64,000 nt of DNA. Origin: Cryphonectria parasitica EP155. Its lineage: Eukaryota; Ascomycota; Sordariomycetes; Diaporthales; Cryphonectriaceae. Of the stretch, positions 32,201 to 45,062 are shown one piece after another. Each line of letters begins with the position of its first letter. The first letter of the stretch is position 1. The notes under the pieces were generated by a model. It saw only the letters and a program-made list of their open reading frames with translations, was not told the DNA's origin and ran no database searches. Location: the NCBI RefSeq assembly GCF_011745365.1, contig NW_024468910.1:2198068-2262067 (forward strand), in the 5' to 3' direction. A program made the position numbers and the translations under genes.

Positions 32201-35100
32201 TTCTTTCCCTTCCTGTTAGAATGCGTCGGGGCAATAATGTGGGATGGGTTAAGAGAAAGTCAAATACCACCCGAGACAACCTTCCCCGGGGGTTTCTCCT
32301 GACAGGGTGGCGCTTGAGAAGGGGGGCCCAGCGTCTGGTTGTTCCCTCGATCACGTGTGAACTTTGTGAATGACAATAGACAGGGCTTTGTCCATCTGGT
32401 GGTGCCTCTCGTGGCCCCAAAGAGAACAAAGACATCTCATGGAACCAGGGGGGAGCCAAGGTGTTACCTTTGGAATTGGGATCAAGTCCGTTTCCTGAGC
32501 GACCTTGTCCTTGGCGCCGTCCATCAAACGACAAGACGAGGAGCAACACTAACTCATGGTAGTATAGTACGTCGTCGTCGTCGTAAAAGTAGTAGTAGTG
32601 GAAGTAGGGGAGGAGGGTGGTGGTGGTGGTGGTGGTCGGGTCTTGGCAAGATCGCGCTCCAGGTACCCATGAGGCGAGACCCTGTTGGGTCCGAGAGGGA
32701 CGAGATCGTTTTGGTGACGATGATGACAGGTCCGCGAGTGGAGCGACGCACGGGTCAGAGGCCGAGCAGTGTTTTCCGGTACAAGAGCCGGGCGGGGCCA
32801 AGCCCACGATGCAGGCCCTTGGGAGGAATGGAGACATCTGGGCATCTGGAAATAACAGAGAGCTGGACCCAGTGGAGGGCGAGGGAGGTCGCAGCCCGTT
32901 GAGAGCTGAGGCTCGACACATCAGCCACACACATTCACGCGCGCGCACACACACCCACTGGGTACTCACCCACCCGATACTAGCATTTTGTTTCTCTTTC
33001 TTCTTTCATTTATGCTTCTTTTCTCGTATTCTATGATTCTTCTTATTCTTCTTCTTGATAATAATCAAATTCAAGCAGGCTGACCGGATTGGTGCAGCCA
33101 AGCCCCTTCCTTCAATGTACTTGGGCCATCCCTTGTAAGGTTTTCCCAATGGGATTGCCATGATGATGGATGGTCCACAGCCCAGCGGCCCATCATCGAG
33201 GCGCGGGTCCCACTTTGGGCTTACTGCGGTTTCTTCCGTCTCTAGCTGTGTGGAGAGAGAGAGAGATGACTCGTCACATCAAAACCCTCCATTTATCTCA
33301 AATCTGGTCTGCAGTGCCCATATTTGAACAAGCGGGCTGTCCCAAAAAAAAAAGAAAAAGAAAGAAGAATAAAGGGGAAAGAAAGGAAAAGGAACAAAAC
33401 ATAAGAAGAAGGCGAGGCATACAAGAAGCACATGGTAGTGGTGGTGGCGCGCGAGGAGGGCGAAGTACCTCGGGCACATGCCAGACGCATACTACACGAC
33501 GGCTCCAGGGCACCCAGAGCCTACGCCCGCACCCGTCCAAGAAAGAGGGTGTATGGACTTTTGCTCACCGGTCCCCTGGGCGAAACCTTGGCCCTCCACC
33601 CTCTCCCCCCCCCCCATTTCACCACCCCCCCTCAACCCTCTCCCTCTTTGGGCTACCATCATCGCATCAGGCGGTTGGAGGAATAGATATCGGCCTTGCA
33701 CATGCCCCATCCTGCCACCTGCACCGGTCTGACCCCCTCTGGGCGAAGCGACGGAAAGAGAAAGAAGAAAAAAGACTGCAGTGTTCCGGGGCGAGGCCCC
33801 TGTTGGAAGACCGATTCGATCCAGACTGGGGATGTGTCTCGATGTGGACAAGCGTCGCACCGGCTGATCTGAGACATGGTGGCCTTTCTCTAGGTGGTGC
33901 GGTGCATGATAGGGCAGCCTTGGGGATAATCTGTCGTCGGGTTTGATCTGGGATGGACACACCGCACACATGTACAAACCACCAGCATCCCAAACATGGT
34001 CCGCTGCGTGCAATGAAACGAAATGGATCCCGGCGATGTTGATCCACCATGTCTGTTAAGCCAGCATATGCGCAATACCTTGTTGTTGATCGTTGGATTC
34101 GCTCTGCAAAACATTTTATCTCCATGCTTATCCTTTTTTTTTCCCTGGCCATTTTTCTCACTCTAACTGCAATGTAATGCAACACGATGCAAGCCCTACC
34201 ATGCCCCGCTGTAGCGTCAGAAACAACAATAGCCGTTTGTTCTGGGACAGGTCAAAAGGCGTCTGATTGGGCTAGAGAGGTCAGGGACCAATGTGAGCTA
34301 CTGCCAAGTAACGTCAACCTCGTCGAAAGTGTTGTGAGAGTCTTGTATGCCTTGTTTTGATTACATAATAAGGGCAAGCTTGTATTGCTATCTTGGAAAC
34401 GTGCTGATGGTGGAAAACTGGTTGCATCGAATTGAAACTGTGAGAAGACAAGGGGAGGGGGAAGTGGTAAGGCAAGGAAAGGGGTGAGAAAGACACACAC
34501 ACACACAGATGCACCGAAAAAGAAGAGGGATGATGGATGGTCTGGACCGTCTACAGCGACTTGGACCCCTGTCCTAATCCTTCAAGAAAAGACCCAGAGC
34601 ACATGTGCCGCAATAGCCATGATTGGGCCGGGCCACATACCATGTCCCCCCCTCCCCCCGACCCGCATGATAGCTGCAGGGCCTAAAGCACAGGCCCTGG
34701 GCACTACGCCATCACTAGGTAGTACTATAGTAGTCCTCTCCCAGAGAGATGTGCCCTGGTTCGCCCGGGGACACTGGAGCACTCTTTGGTTGTAACAGGC
34801 TTGTGTGCAGAGGGTACCTGTCATCAGAGCCACGCCGGTGCTTGCATGACGTGTATAGAGGACATACTAGATGTGCACCGGCCAGTAGTAACCACAGTAG
34901 TAATGTTTAGTACTCAGTACATGGAGTACCTTGTTTTTTCCACTCTTCCTTCTCTTCTGCCCTCTACCATACGTTTTAGCGTTCAATCACGGGCTGCGGC
35001 AGTCACCCGTCAGAAGAGGGACCCCCACCTTCTCGTGCCTTTTTTTTTTTTCTTCCTCCTTCTTTTCCCTCTCTCCATAGACACCTGGCGAGAACCTCCC
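29217..35100. other. Gene-poor, microsatellite-rich region
   Basis: Nearly 6 kb with no ORF showing a conserved motif. Long ORFs, such as the minus one at 32007-32969, are made of low-complexity tracts (Thr, Tyr and Asp runs translated from the repeats) and are not credible. Simple repeats: G-run at 30013-30029, CA at 30336-30355, (CCA)n at 30668-30696, CAG/GGA at 31912-31945, and GTC/GTA/GGT at 32567-32636. Also polypyrimidine and polypurine tracts near 31365-31400, 32188-32213 and 33345-33400. Confidence 0.5.
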
Positions 35101-37412
35101 GCCGCATCCTCAATCTTGGGATGTTTCCAACCTCAACGCCATCTATTCAATCCATTTCAATTCCCTCTATCTCTGGAGCTACTTCAACTTCTTATGTTTA
35201 TCAGAACAGTTTAAGAAATAAGATTAGAAAAGAAAAGAAATATTCAAAAAAGAATGGAAGAAGAAAGACGAAGACTGCACACCGCCAGCATACTTTCACG
35301 CGAATTCAGTCCAAACTGAAGGATGCGAGTCCAAGCAAACAAGACCATCTACAAACAAGTTTCAGTTCAGCGATATCGATATTCTTCATCTACGAGCCAA
35401 GGCGACAGCATCTACAGCATTCACCATACCGGCATCTGCATTAGAGAAGAGGAACAACCGTCTTGACCACAGCAATCTTGCCATTCGAGGCCCACCCAAT
35501 AATCTCATACCAAACCACCTCCTTCCATCAACAACATCACCCACCGGGCCAGGAGGAGCGAGCAGCCTTGTGTCACCCCCCCTCCTTTACTTCTTCTTCT
35601 TTCTGTCTACACACACGAACATAAACGGCACACTTTCTTGGATTCTCGTTCCAAGACCACTTGACTTTCTCCTCCCGGAATCCTGCCCCGGCACGGGGCA
35701 TCCCTCTAGCGCGTCACCATCTCGTCGAGGTGTGACTCCGCACGCTTGCAGAGCTTAGGGCAATACGGTTTTACCGGGTGCATCCTGCGAGCGACCCATT
35801 ATCTCTCGCTCACTCTTTCTCTCTTCGCACAAGCAACCCCTCCCCCCTCTCTTTCCCGTTTGCACTTCTGGTCGTCCTCACCACTTCGACCTCATCCTCG
35901 TCCTCCTAATAATACCCATACGCAATCCCACACATCCCCACCTATTTTCTGTCACGTTTCCAAGGATTCCAGACCTTGACCAACATTCATCTGGGAGACT
36001 GTACCTACATGAGCAATCAACATCATCGTCATCAACTTGAACAAGAGTACGACGACTTCTTCTACTACAACCCTCCCCCACCTCCTTCGGCACCGCCTCG
36101 TTAGGGGTTGCGTCGCCCCTCGCCCTGTCAGGCCAAGGCCAGGCCTTGCCTTGCCCTACATACGCGACCGCACCGCATCGCATTGCATCGCGTCACATCT
36201 CCCACAGCAGACGGGCCAAGCACCCAGCGGGGACGGGCGAAGCACGGGACGGGCGTGTCAAGCAGAGTACTATTTCCTGCTGCTACTACTACTACCTAAC
36301 AGTCCACTCCCACAATCCCTGACACACTCTCCCACACACAAGACACACACACCCCCCCTCCCACCACCTCCCAGAGAGGTCTCTCTTATCTTTTCAAGGC
36401 CAATCCTTGCAACTAGCCAACTCCGGGTACCTGGCACCCCCATACTTTTGACTTTCCGGAAGACGACCCAAGTCCCATCTGCGACAACCTGGAACTGCTC
36501 TCACTCGTGACAAAGCGACCTCTTACTCTGCTCTGCACTACTCGAACTCGGCCCTCTCTCTCTTCTCTGTCTCCATCCACTTTACCACCTATTCTTCGAC
36601 AATCAGCCTTGGACTGCTGCCACTGGACGGCGCACCACCCACCCACCCACCCACCAACCACTCCGCCCCACACCCACAACCACAACCATCATTCCGTCTT
36701 CTCTCTACTCTCCCCAAGGTTCAAACAGGCCCCATCCGTCCTGCGTTTAGCATCCACACCCACACGCAAGGCCAACCCATCGGCTTGTTCGTTCGTCTCC
36801 ACCAATTTCCGCCTCCATTCCGTTTGAATTCTAATCCCTCCCCCCCATGGGCAGGAAGTGAGCAGATCTGCCACACATTCTTTCTCTACAACCCCTCCCC
36901 ACACGCAAGTCTTATCTACAAACGACTTGTGTCCCTTCTTTTCCATCCTCACCAGCAACCTGCGACACATATTTTTTTCTCTCTCATCCCGCGCGACGGC
37001 CGAGACAGTCTCACCAACCATCCCTCTCTTGATCGGCGACCTGCATTCCTGCGCGCTCCGTCATCACCGTCTATCGCGCGCTACGGACAGACCTAACCTG
37101 CCCCTGTGCATTCGAATTTCTGATCGCGACGGAAGCGCTCAGACGCGTCCTGACCATTAAAGATTAAATCCCGTTCCTGCCACGCGACCGAGGAGCGCGA
37201 GGAAAAGGGAGATCGATTTTGTTCAGCATCGACGTCGCGATTAAACATCCGTGTGAGCCTCGCAAGATCTGTTTTCCGGCCATCGCGAACATTTCATCTC
37301 CACATTTCGTCGCATCTGCAATCTTGAGTCGATCAGCGCGATCGTCGCCTCTTGTCACCACCTCTTCTTTCGTAGGGGTTTCCATAGGGCTGTGCTGCAT
37401 GCATCGCGACTC
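35100..37412 (+). promoter_or_regulatory. CT/CA-rich promoter and long leader of the Scw1-like gene
   Basis: From about 35.1 kb the plus strand is strongly C- and A-rich, with few purine runs and many short CACCC/CCTCC words (for example the CCCA repeat at 36636-36657). It runs without a conserved ORF up to the ATG at 37413. Ascomycete genes for RNA-binding regulators often have such long leaders. The transcription start cannot be fixed. Confidence 0.45.
36009..36104 (+). other. Candidate 31-codon upstream ORF
   Basis: ATG at 36009 encodes MSNQHHRHQLEQEYDDFFYY followed by a proline run and SAPPR, then TAG at 36102. The His/Gln start, acidic-aromatic centre and Pro tail look more protein-like than the surrounding CT-rich leader. 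It could be a regulatory uORF of the downstream gene or a chance ORF. Confidence 0.35.
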
Positions 37413-37416
37413 ATGA
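37399..37416 (+). promoter_or_regulatory. 5-codon uORF overlapping the main start codon
   Basis: ATG CAT CGC GAC TCA TGA starts at 37399. Its stop TGA (37414-37416) overlaps the Scw1-like ATG (37413-37415) as ATGA. This arrangement permits termination-reinitiation or can lower initiation at the main ATG. Confidence 0.5.
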
Positions 37417-37662
37417 ATCGAGATTCGATCAACACCAGCGCCCAAGCCGGCGCTCTCCATCCTCTTCCTCTGTTGTCGCAGTCACAATCACAGTCGCAAA
37501 CGCTGTCGCAAACATTATCGCAGTCGCAACAGCAGCATCCTGGTTTATCGTCATCCTCCTCATCGTCGTCTTACCCACCAGCCTCCCGACCGCTGAGCTC
37601 GACTCGGACAAGCCCTCTGGGTCCAACTTCCGCCACCGATACGACGGCGGTGACGACGACAA

Positions 37663-37704
<42 letters not shown>

Positions 37705-39455
37705 CAACCACAAGCAGCGCTGCTATGGCGGCCTCTATTCTCGCCCCGGCCGTTCCGGCCCTTCCTTTCTCGTATACCCAGCCATCTTTCCCTCCCACTT
37801 TCCCCAGCGGACGGAATAGCGATCGCGATGCGCCAATCCATTCTGGCCTCCTTCAGGACGACTCCAAGCCCAGTGTTCTCATCCGCGGCCTCCGGGCCAA
37901 CGTCGACGAGCAGTACGTGCGCATCATGTGCACCTTTGCCGAGAATGATATCGTCCACGTTGAACTTGTAGCCCCCCAGGGTGGTGGCGAGCAGGCAGTC
38001 ACCCGCTCCGCCGTCCTCCAGCTGAAGTCGCTCGCGGCTGCGTGGGACGTCAAGAACACCCTCAACGGGAAGAACGGCCTGGCGGTCGAGATCCTCAACT
38101 TCACCTTCACACAGTCTTCCAACTCGTCGTCTAGTGGCCCCTCATCCACAACCTCGCCCGCCGTCGGTCCAACACAGGGTTCTCGGTTCGATGCGGCCTT
38201 CGCATCGCTCGACAGGACGTCGCCCTCGAGCACATCGCCCCCCAACGGCGATACTTATGCGCGCAACGGCAGTCTAGCCTACACCGAGTCGAGTGCAAAT
38301 TACGGGTACAGGAATGCCTTTTCTTCGCCCCTCGGCGAGCAGCCACCGCGCGTGTCGGGCAAGTCACTGATCAACGATGCCACGGATGATGATGAGACTG
38401 GGGACATCATCAACAATCCTCGTGCGTACGCCGAGGGAGGAGCGTTCTCCTCCCAGCGCCGTGCCACTGCGCCTCACATCCCTCTCTCTGCGCACATGGC
38501 CGCGCTGTCCCTCAACACTGGCACCAATGCCATGTCCACAGCCCAGCGCGCCCACTCGGGCATGTTTCTACCAGCTGCGGCCCACGCCAGCCACATGTCT
38601 CCAACCGGTCTGAGCAGCGGCATGACAAACTTTCAGCGCGGGTTCGCACCCCTGAACGGCCGTATGCATTCCCACGCCCCACCGCCTGCGAATCCTGCCG
38701 ACCAGAACCCGCCCTGCAATACCCTCTATGTCGGTAATCTGCCCATGGATGCGATCGAGGACGAGCTGAGGCGGCTGTTCACGATGCAGCGTGGCTACAG
38801 GCGCATGTGTTTCCGGAGCAAGGTGAACGGGCCCATGTGCTTCGTCGAGTTCGAGGATATCACAGCCGCGACCAAGGCGCTCAATGAGCTCTACGGTGCG
38901 ATGCTCAGCAACAGCAAGAAGGGTGGCATCCGCCTGAGCTTTTCCAAGAACCCTCTGGGTGTCCGCGCAAACCCACCCGGTCTGGGCCATATCGGATCGC
39001 TGTCTGGAGTCAACGGCATGCCACCACACGGTGCCACCGGCTTTGGGGTGACTGGTCCTCCTCCTGGCCTCAGCGTCCCGCCAGGTCTCGGTGGCAACCG
39101 ATCGGCAAATTCGTACCCAGTCTCCCCTCTGCCGAATGGATCTGGCGCCGCCCCCGCCCCCAATAACAGCAACAACACCAACACCAGCACGTCCTCGTAT
39201 GCACATTCGACCAGCAATGCCAGCAGCTCGCTTGGCTTTGGCAATGGTGCCGCCTTCGGAAGGGACCCATGGGCGTCGGCCACTGGCAACTACTTCCATG
39301 CCGCGCCTACGACGAACAATGTGACTCCAACATCCAACGGGGGAGTAAGTGGTTCAAGCCTCTACCAGAATGGCTCTAGCCCTTACACAAACGACTCTAC
39401 TTCTCACCTGAATGGTCCGACCCCTTATTCCAAGTATGGGAGGGGCCACTTCTAG
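37413..39455 (+). CDS. RRM RNA-binding protein of the Scw1/Whi3 type
   Basis: Single exon, 680 aa. The frame is open 21 bases further upstream only from a GTG, so the ATG at 37413 ([13 protein letters not shown]) is chosen. The N-terminal region is rich in Ser/Gln and an Ala run (from CAG/GCA repeats, about residues 80-100). A first RRM-like module at about residues 150-230 reads [20 protein letters not shown]. The canonical RRM lies at about residues 435-510: [21 protein letters not shown], then [30 protein letters not shown] and [12 protein letters not shown]. The C-terminal part is Pro/Gly/Asn/Ser-rich. The RRM matches S. pombe Scw1 and S. cerevisiae Whi3, which bind mRNAs and tune wall integrity or cell-cycle entry. 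It probably acts in the cytoplasm. Low-complexity flanks suggest condensate-type assembly (inference). Confidence 0.85.
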
Positions 39456-41579
39456 GGTAGTAGCCGAGCCTTAGCTCCTCCTGAATACTCGGGAGGTGTG
39501 AGCGCTGTTTGTTTTTGCGCATGTATCCTGCGTTTTCTTTCCATTCTCCGTTTTCCCTTGTTTAATTTTTACAGTTTTACCTCCCAGTGTTGGAGTTGGC
39601 GCGCTCGGTTTTCTTCGACAGGTCGCAACGCATGGATTGAACAGACAACGCACCGGACACATGTCTTCTTTTTTGCTTTCATTTTTATCTCCCTTCTTTT
39701 TTTTTTCTCTTCTCTTTCCCATCACACAAGATTCCCCCCTTTCGCATATTCCTTCCACTTTTTCACGACACGGGCGGAGTTTATTGGTTTACGTTCTGCT
39801 TCACACCACAGCAACGAGGTTGATGAACCATGAGATATTCTCGGCTCTTGATACCCCCCTGCGAAAGCTGGTTTTTGAGGGCAGCACGGCGCATCTGGAC
39901 GATGGGGTGATGACGGACCCCCCACCCTCCCATGCATGACACAGACTTTCTGTGCACAGACATGTCCTGGGGATTCGGCTTCACCCAGGGCCACGCATTC
40001 TCACGGGGCAGCGTATGGAGTTTCGGGTTCTCGCACACTTGACTACGGTCCGTGGCGCAGGACAACAACACTCATGACTGGCGGCTTTTGGGATCAGGGT
40101 TATGGATTGTTCAGGTTGTTTTATCCGGCGCGCATGAGCCATCGGATCCCAACGGGCCATAGTCTTGAAGAAGGGGTGCCAGTACCAAACTACTCAGCGC
40201 ACCCGAAGGGAGTGGAAGAGGTACATCGAGACGTTGGGCAACCACCGGCGCCGACGTCAATTTCAACATGTTGTTTCGAACAAAAAGAAAAGTACGAAAA
40301 AGAAAGGGAAGGGTGGACATGCTGGAATTGTATTTTGAAAGGAAAGATCTCATCATTCAAGGCGCGGGAGGAAAACGCATCACATGGCGGCGGCAACATT
40401 CACCATACCCAAGGCACGAATACATACACGGCGGGGGGGCTTGAGACGTTTTATGGTGAGGGGAACCCAAGAAACACGAGAGAGGGGTTCGGCTTCTTTT
40501 GATTTGATCCTGGATGGCGCGACGACCTAAGGTGACGTCCTGGCAGGGACTGGAAATCGGCATAGACGCACCGGGCGTTCTCAGCGGCAGTACAAGACGC
40601 GCACGCGTGTAGACTGCTGGCGGCCATCTCGTCATGCTCAAAGTCTGACCTGGAAAACACAATATTTTTCTCTTTTTGTTTCCAGCAAGGAGGCCTGCAT
40701 GAGATCCGCACCAACAGTTCACGGTGGTGGCATTGGACAGAGAATCAGCATCATCATCGGGGTTCTCTGTGGTCGGTTGGTGTTTGATAAAGGCCTGGGA
40801 AACCGCAAGAGGATGTTTTGGTGCTGGGGTATTCCTTGGTGCGGCGTTGGCTTTAGGGCGGCAATCGTTTTGTTTCGAGAAGAATTCTGATCTTGTTGTT
40901 GTATGTTCTCTGAGGCTGGCAAGCCTGGGCGATGGGATGGGATGGTACTCTTTATCGGGCAGCCATCGTCAATATTCTCCTGTCCTGTCCTCCTGACTGC
41001 CATCGTCATCGTTTTCTATCTTATATTTTTCATACTCGGGTTCCGGCGCGGCAGAAAGGTTCCGGGTTGCTATTCTCTCCTTGTCAAGGTTCACTAAATG
41101 TTGCTCCATGTCGGTGGGACATTTTTTTCTTTGCTTGTTGTCTCAGTTGCTCTGGGGGAAATCCAAAATCAAATCAATGCTCGGGGATCAATTGTCATAA
41201 TAAGTACCTGCGTCATGCTCTCTCTCTCTCTCACTCTTTCACTGTGATAACCTGTCCACGGTCAGTAAGTAGTGCAGTAAGTACCTCCATGCTACCTTGA
41301 CTGATTTTGTCCATGTTTTTGGGCGCCCTGCATTTGTAGGAGGAGGGGTAAAGTCTGAGTAGAAGGGAGGGATGAAAACATAAAACAGAAACAGTGGGTG
41401 GAGACGACCTTGGCCCCCATCCATCCTCCTCCTGATCATATGTATATGTATATGCATGCATGTCTCAGCCTCACATATATGCACAGTAAAAACACAACAC
41501 CCCTCGCATAAGTTCCATCCAACAACATTAACAACAACAACAACAAGAAGAAGAAGAAGAAGAAGGGACTCCTCTCTCT
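39456..41579. other. 3' flanks of two convergent genes
   Basis: 2.1 kb between the Scw1-like stop and the dehydrogenase stop on the other strand. It holds the 3' UTRs, a T-rich block at 39665-39720 and a microsatellite at 41530-41567 (CAA then AAG repeats). No gene is supported. Confidence 0.45.
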
Positions 41580-42930
41580 TCAAATCTTGGCCCTTGCGGT
41601 TTTGGGATCCTTGCGCACAAACAGTGTGTGACACAGGTCCCGAATGAAGCCGACCCAGCCCTTGACCGTGGCGACGGTGTTGAGCAGCCGAATATACCTT
41701 CTGATGAAGAAGTCGACTGTGTCGTAGTCGTGTGCGTACACCTCCCAGACTGCCTGCCCTTTCCCCTCGGCCACGCTTTTGTCGACCAGCACCTCGTCTC
41801 CGTCATCCCCCTCCTCTTGTCTTACCTCTACGTCTTCGTACCCGGAAGATGACGGCGACACCTCGCCATCCGGCAAAACCCTTTTCCGCAGGTCCATTCT
41901 GGGCCCAACCAGCAGGGCCCGGCCTGCGATGCGGCCCTGCTGCTGGTCGCAGGCCACGAGGCGGGTGGCGGCGTCGACAGTGTCGTCGACGCGGGCGAGC
42001 CCCAGGCCGGAGAGCACGGCGACGGCCCGGTTCGGTAGGATCGGAGTGTCGACAAAGTATGGGCACAGCATATTGACGCGAATCCCCTGGCGGTAGCTAA
42101 GGATGCGCAGGGACCGGAAGAGCCCCGTCACACCATGCTTGGAGGTGACATACTCGGGCACGCCGGGGAGGGGGTATAGCCCTGCCGAGGAACCGACGAG
42201 GAGGAGGTGTCTGTCTCTGGTCTTGGTTGTGGTGGGGGGAATTCCTTGTTGTTCTGCTGCTGCTGCCGCTGCTGCTGCAGCATCGGGCGATGATGCGTCC
42301 CTCGGCAGCCAGAACAAGGCCAGGTGCGCCGTATACATGATGCCGACGAGGTTCACCTGGATGCAGCTCAGGTCCGGGGCTGGCGGGTTTGGTAGGTCCA
42401 GGCCGGCCGGGTTCTCGAAGCCTTTCCCCGTCGTAGCGCCATTCCTATCCGAGATGCCTGCAGAGGCGACGACGGCGTCGAGGGCACCGGTGGGCGAGAG
42501 ACGTACGGCCTGCTGGAAGAGAGAAGCCTGTGAGGCCCATGAGGTCACGTCGCAATGGATGAAGTGGTGAGAGCCGCTGTTGTTGTCCGAGGTGCGCAGC
42601 TCGGCGATGAGGGCCTCGCCGGCATCGGTGTTGATGTCACCGATGATGAGGTGAGCGCCGTGAGAAGCCCAGTGCCGGGCAAAGGCGGCGCCACTGTGGG
42701 TGTTGCAGGTGTGATTGTGAGCGAGCTCATCCTCTCATGTGTGCGGAGAAAGAGAAGAAGAAGAAAAGAATGATTCAAGTAAAGACATACAGCCCTGAAG
42801 AGCCGCCTGTGATGAGGATGACCTTTCCCCTGAGCGTAGAAGGGGAATACGGTGCAGAAATGTCGACGGGGGCGGACTGGTCGATGGTCTCGACGATACG
42901 GTTCAGATCAGCCGGCGCGAGAGGCGCCAT
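41580..42930 (-). CDS. Short-chain dehydrogenase/reductase, 417 aa
   Basis: NAD(P)-dependent oxidoreductase of the SDR superfamily. ATG at 42930 (MAPLAPADLNRIVET). Exon 1 is 42930-42791, intron 42694-42790 (GTATGT...CCACAG), exon 2 42693-41580. The phase-2 joint completes TGGSSGLG at residues 41-48, the nucleotide-binding glycine motif. Then come AHLIIGDIN, HCDVTSW, VASAGI (the NNAG position varies), NLVG and the catalytic VGSSAG...PEYVTSKHG, giving Ser at about 215-216 and Tyr228/Lys232. A short Ala run and Pro/Thr insert lie before the active-site Ser. The last 120 residues extend beyond the usual 250-residue core (LFVRKDPKTARAKI end). The fold resembles 15-hydroxyprostaglandin dehydrogenase-like fungal SDRs. 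The substrate is unknown. Probably cytosolic. Confidence 0.85.
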
Positions 42931-45062
42931 ATTGTCTGTGTGCTTGTCCTTTTTTTCCTGCTTTCTTTCTTTTATACTATCTTTCTTTCTTTCCCTTCCT
43001 TCCTTCCTTTTCTTGCTTTCCCTTCCTTGTTTCCCCCTTCCCTCTTTGTAGTGTTATCACCGTCGAGTGGCCCTAGTGATGACAAATTGGATTGAGAAAC
43101 GCACAAAAGAAGCACTTGAGGGTTTTGTCTTTTGGTAATTTTCAAGGTGGGCCAGTAATGAGGACGATAACAATGGTGGTGAAAAAGGAGAAAGTAAACT
43201 GATACAAATACGAAAAAAGATATTCTCAAGGAAAATGGATACACAACACTCAGGACCAAGGGGAGCAACAAGTAGTATGCAGCTCTGCCGAGGTACGACT
43301 TAATAAGAACATTATTGAAAAAAGGGTCGGCCGACATTGTTGTCTCCCCGGTCTGGTGGTGGTGGTGTGGTTTGCACACATGCCATCACTCGCCCTCCCC
43401 CTCTCAAATCTCGTCTCTAAATCCCCCCACACGGGGCTATAAAGGACATACCATAGTAGTGCTATTACCTCTTCTCATCGCAGCTTGCCTCCCGATGTGG
43501 TCGGTGGGCGCGGAGTGTCAGTCACCGAACGAGGCAAGGGTTGTGGGGGGAGAAAACGCCACCATCCCAGGAGGGGGGAAGAGAGGGGGGGAGGGTTTAT
43601 CACGATGTGGTCAGACAGAGGAAAAGAGTGGGAAGAGTGGGTGGGGAGCAAGATGGGAGGGGGCGTTCAAGGGGGCTTTCAGCCACGCCGGCTGGATGGG
43701 GAAGGTGGCGTTGTGCCGTCGACGTGCAGGACGGCTATCATGGCGTCTCTGCTGACTAGGTACTCTAATCAAGGGCGGCGCTCTATTTGATTGATGTTTT
43801 GATCCCCCAAATACGAAGAAAGAAGTAGAAAAGAAAAGAGGAAAAAAGAGGGAGGGGTGGGAGAAATGGAGGTGGGGGCAACTTTGAACAAGAGGGAGGA
43901 AAGAGGGGAGAAGAAGGGAAAGAAAGAGGGACAGAAACCACGTTCGTTCCTGCAGAATGTGACCAACAACAACAGGGAATGAACGACCCAATTGTAACCT
44001 CGTCACCGACAACTGGGTAAAGATCAAGTCATCATTACATATGCAAATGACAAGAGAGAGGTTCCCCCCCCCCCCCCCCCCGGGCCCCCAACCCGCCAAG
44101 TAGTGGCACTCGAGAGCCGGAGATCTGTGGCTCTAATGTCTCCAATTGTCTGTATTATCTCTTTTTCTTACTTTGTACAGCCAAATCCCTATCCGCTGCA
44201 ATCAATATGGACTTGTCGTACCATGAGGTAAAATATATTAGGTCAGCACAGCCGTGTGGATGCAACGCGTGTCATTATGACAATATTGAAGAGTCCATAA
44301 TGGTTTGTTCTCCCCTTTGTCTTCCCTTCTTTATCATCCGACCTTACCCCCTGGTAGTGGGCTGACTTTACTGACTGATTTGACAAGGGGCCACAAATTC
44401 GGCTCCTATCTCCTAGGAGAATAAAAATAAAAACCCTCCGACCCGGTCGTCTCTCCAGATCCTCGACTACGCGGCTCCATAGAAGGTTCAATTTGACACG
44501 TGAGTGGACATGCCTGGACTGAGGGCAAGGATAAATTAATTTCTCTGGTGTTGCATCTCGCATGCAGCGCATAAACCATCCTCCCATGACTTCCCAGGAG
44601 AACAACTTTTTGGCTTCCTCCTCCTTCTCCCATCACCATTTGGCTGACTTCTTAATGTAGACATACATATACATACATATATCTATATATATATATATAT
44701 AATAAATAGAAAGGATATACAGAGTCACATCAACACAAGAGATACAAAAACGTATGAAAAAAGCATTGCGTATGTGCCCGTCCATCACACCACCAGCCAT
44801 GTCTTTCTCCACATCATATATATATATGTTTCCTGATCGCGGTACCAAAGATAAAAACATAGAAAGGAGCAATAGGCAGTAGTAGCAAATCGAAACCTTC
44901 TCTGACATGAAGCTCCTGACCCAAAACGCCTTACACAGACAGGGGATATGAATTAAGAAAGCAAAAGAACCCTCCAAGAAATATCGTGAAGGAAAATAGA
45001 AAGTCACTCTTTCGTGCCTTTATGGTTGGTTTTTTTTTCTTGGTTTTTTTTTTTTTTTTTTT
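42931..45062. other. Promoter of the dehydrogenase and 3' flank of EFR3
   Basis: Between two minus-strand genes. CTTT/CTTCC pyrimidine tracts at 42955-43035 sit directly upstream of the dehydrogenase ATG (AG-rich on its strand). A C-run of about 18 lies at 44058-44075, a TA-rich repeat at 44668-44705, and a poly-T of over 20 at 45040-45063 abuts the EFR3 stop. Short ORFs at 43.3-44.1 kb and 44.2-45.0 kb show no domain. Confidence 0.5.

Noticed and set aside
32007..32969. 320-codon minus ORF
   Set aside because: Consists of low-complexity runs from GTC/GTA/GGT repeats and Ser/Pro-rich chance translation; no ordered domain.
42545..42778. Separate minus ORF upstream of the dehydrogenase
   Set aside because: It is the wrong-frame reading of the dehydrogenase exon 2 start; the correct splice completes TGGSSGLG.
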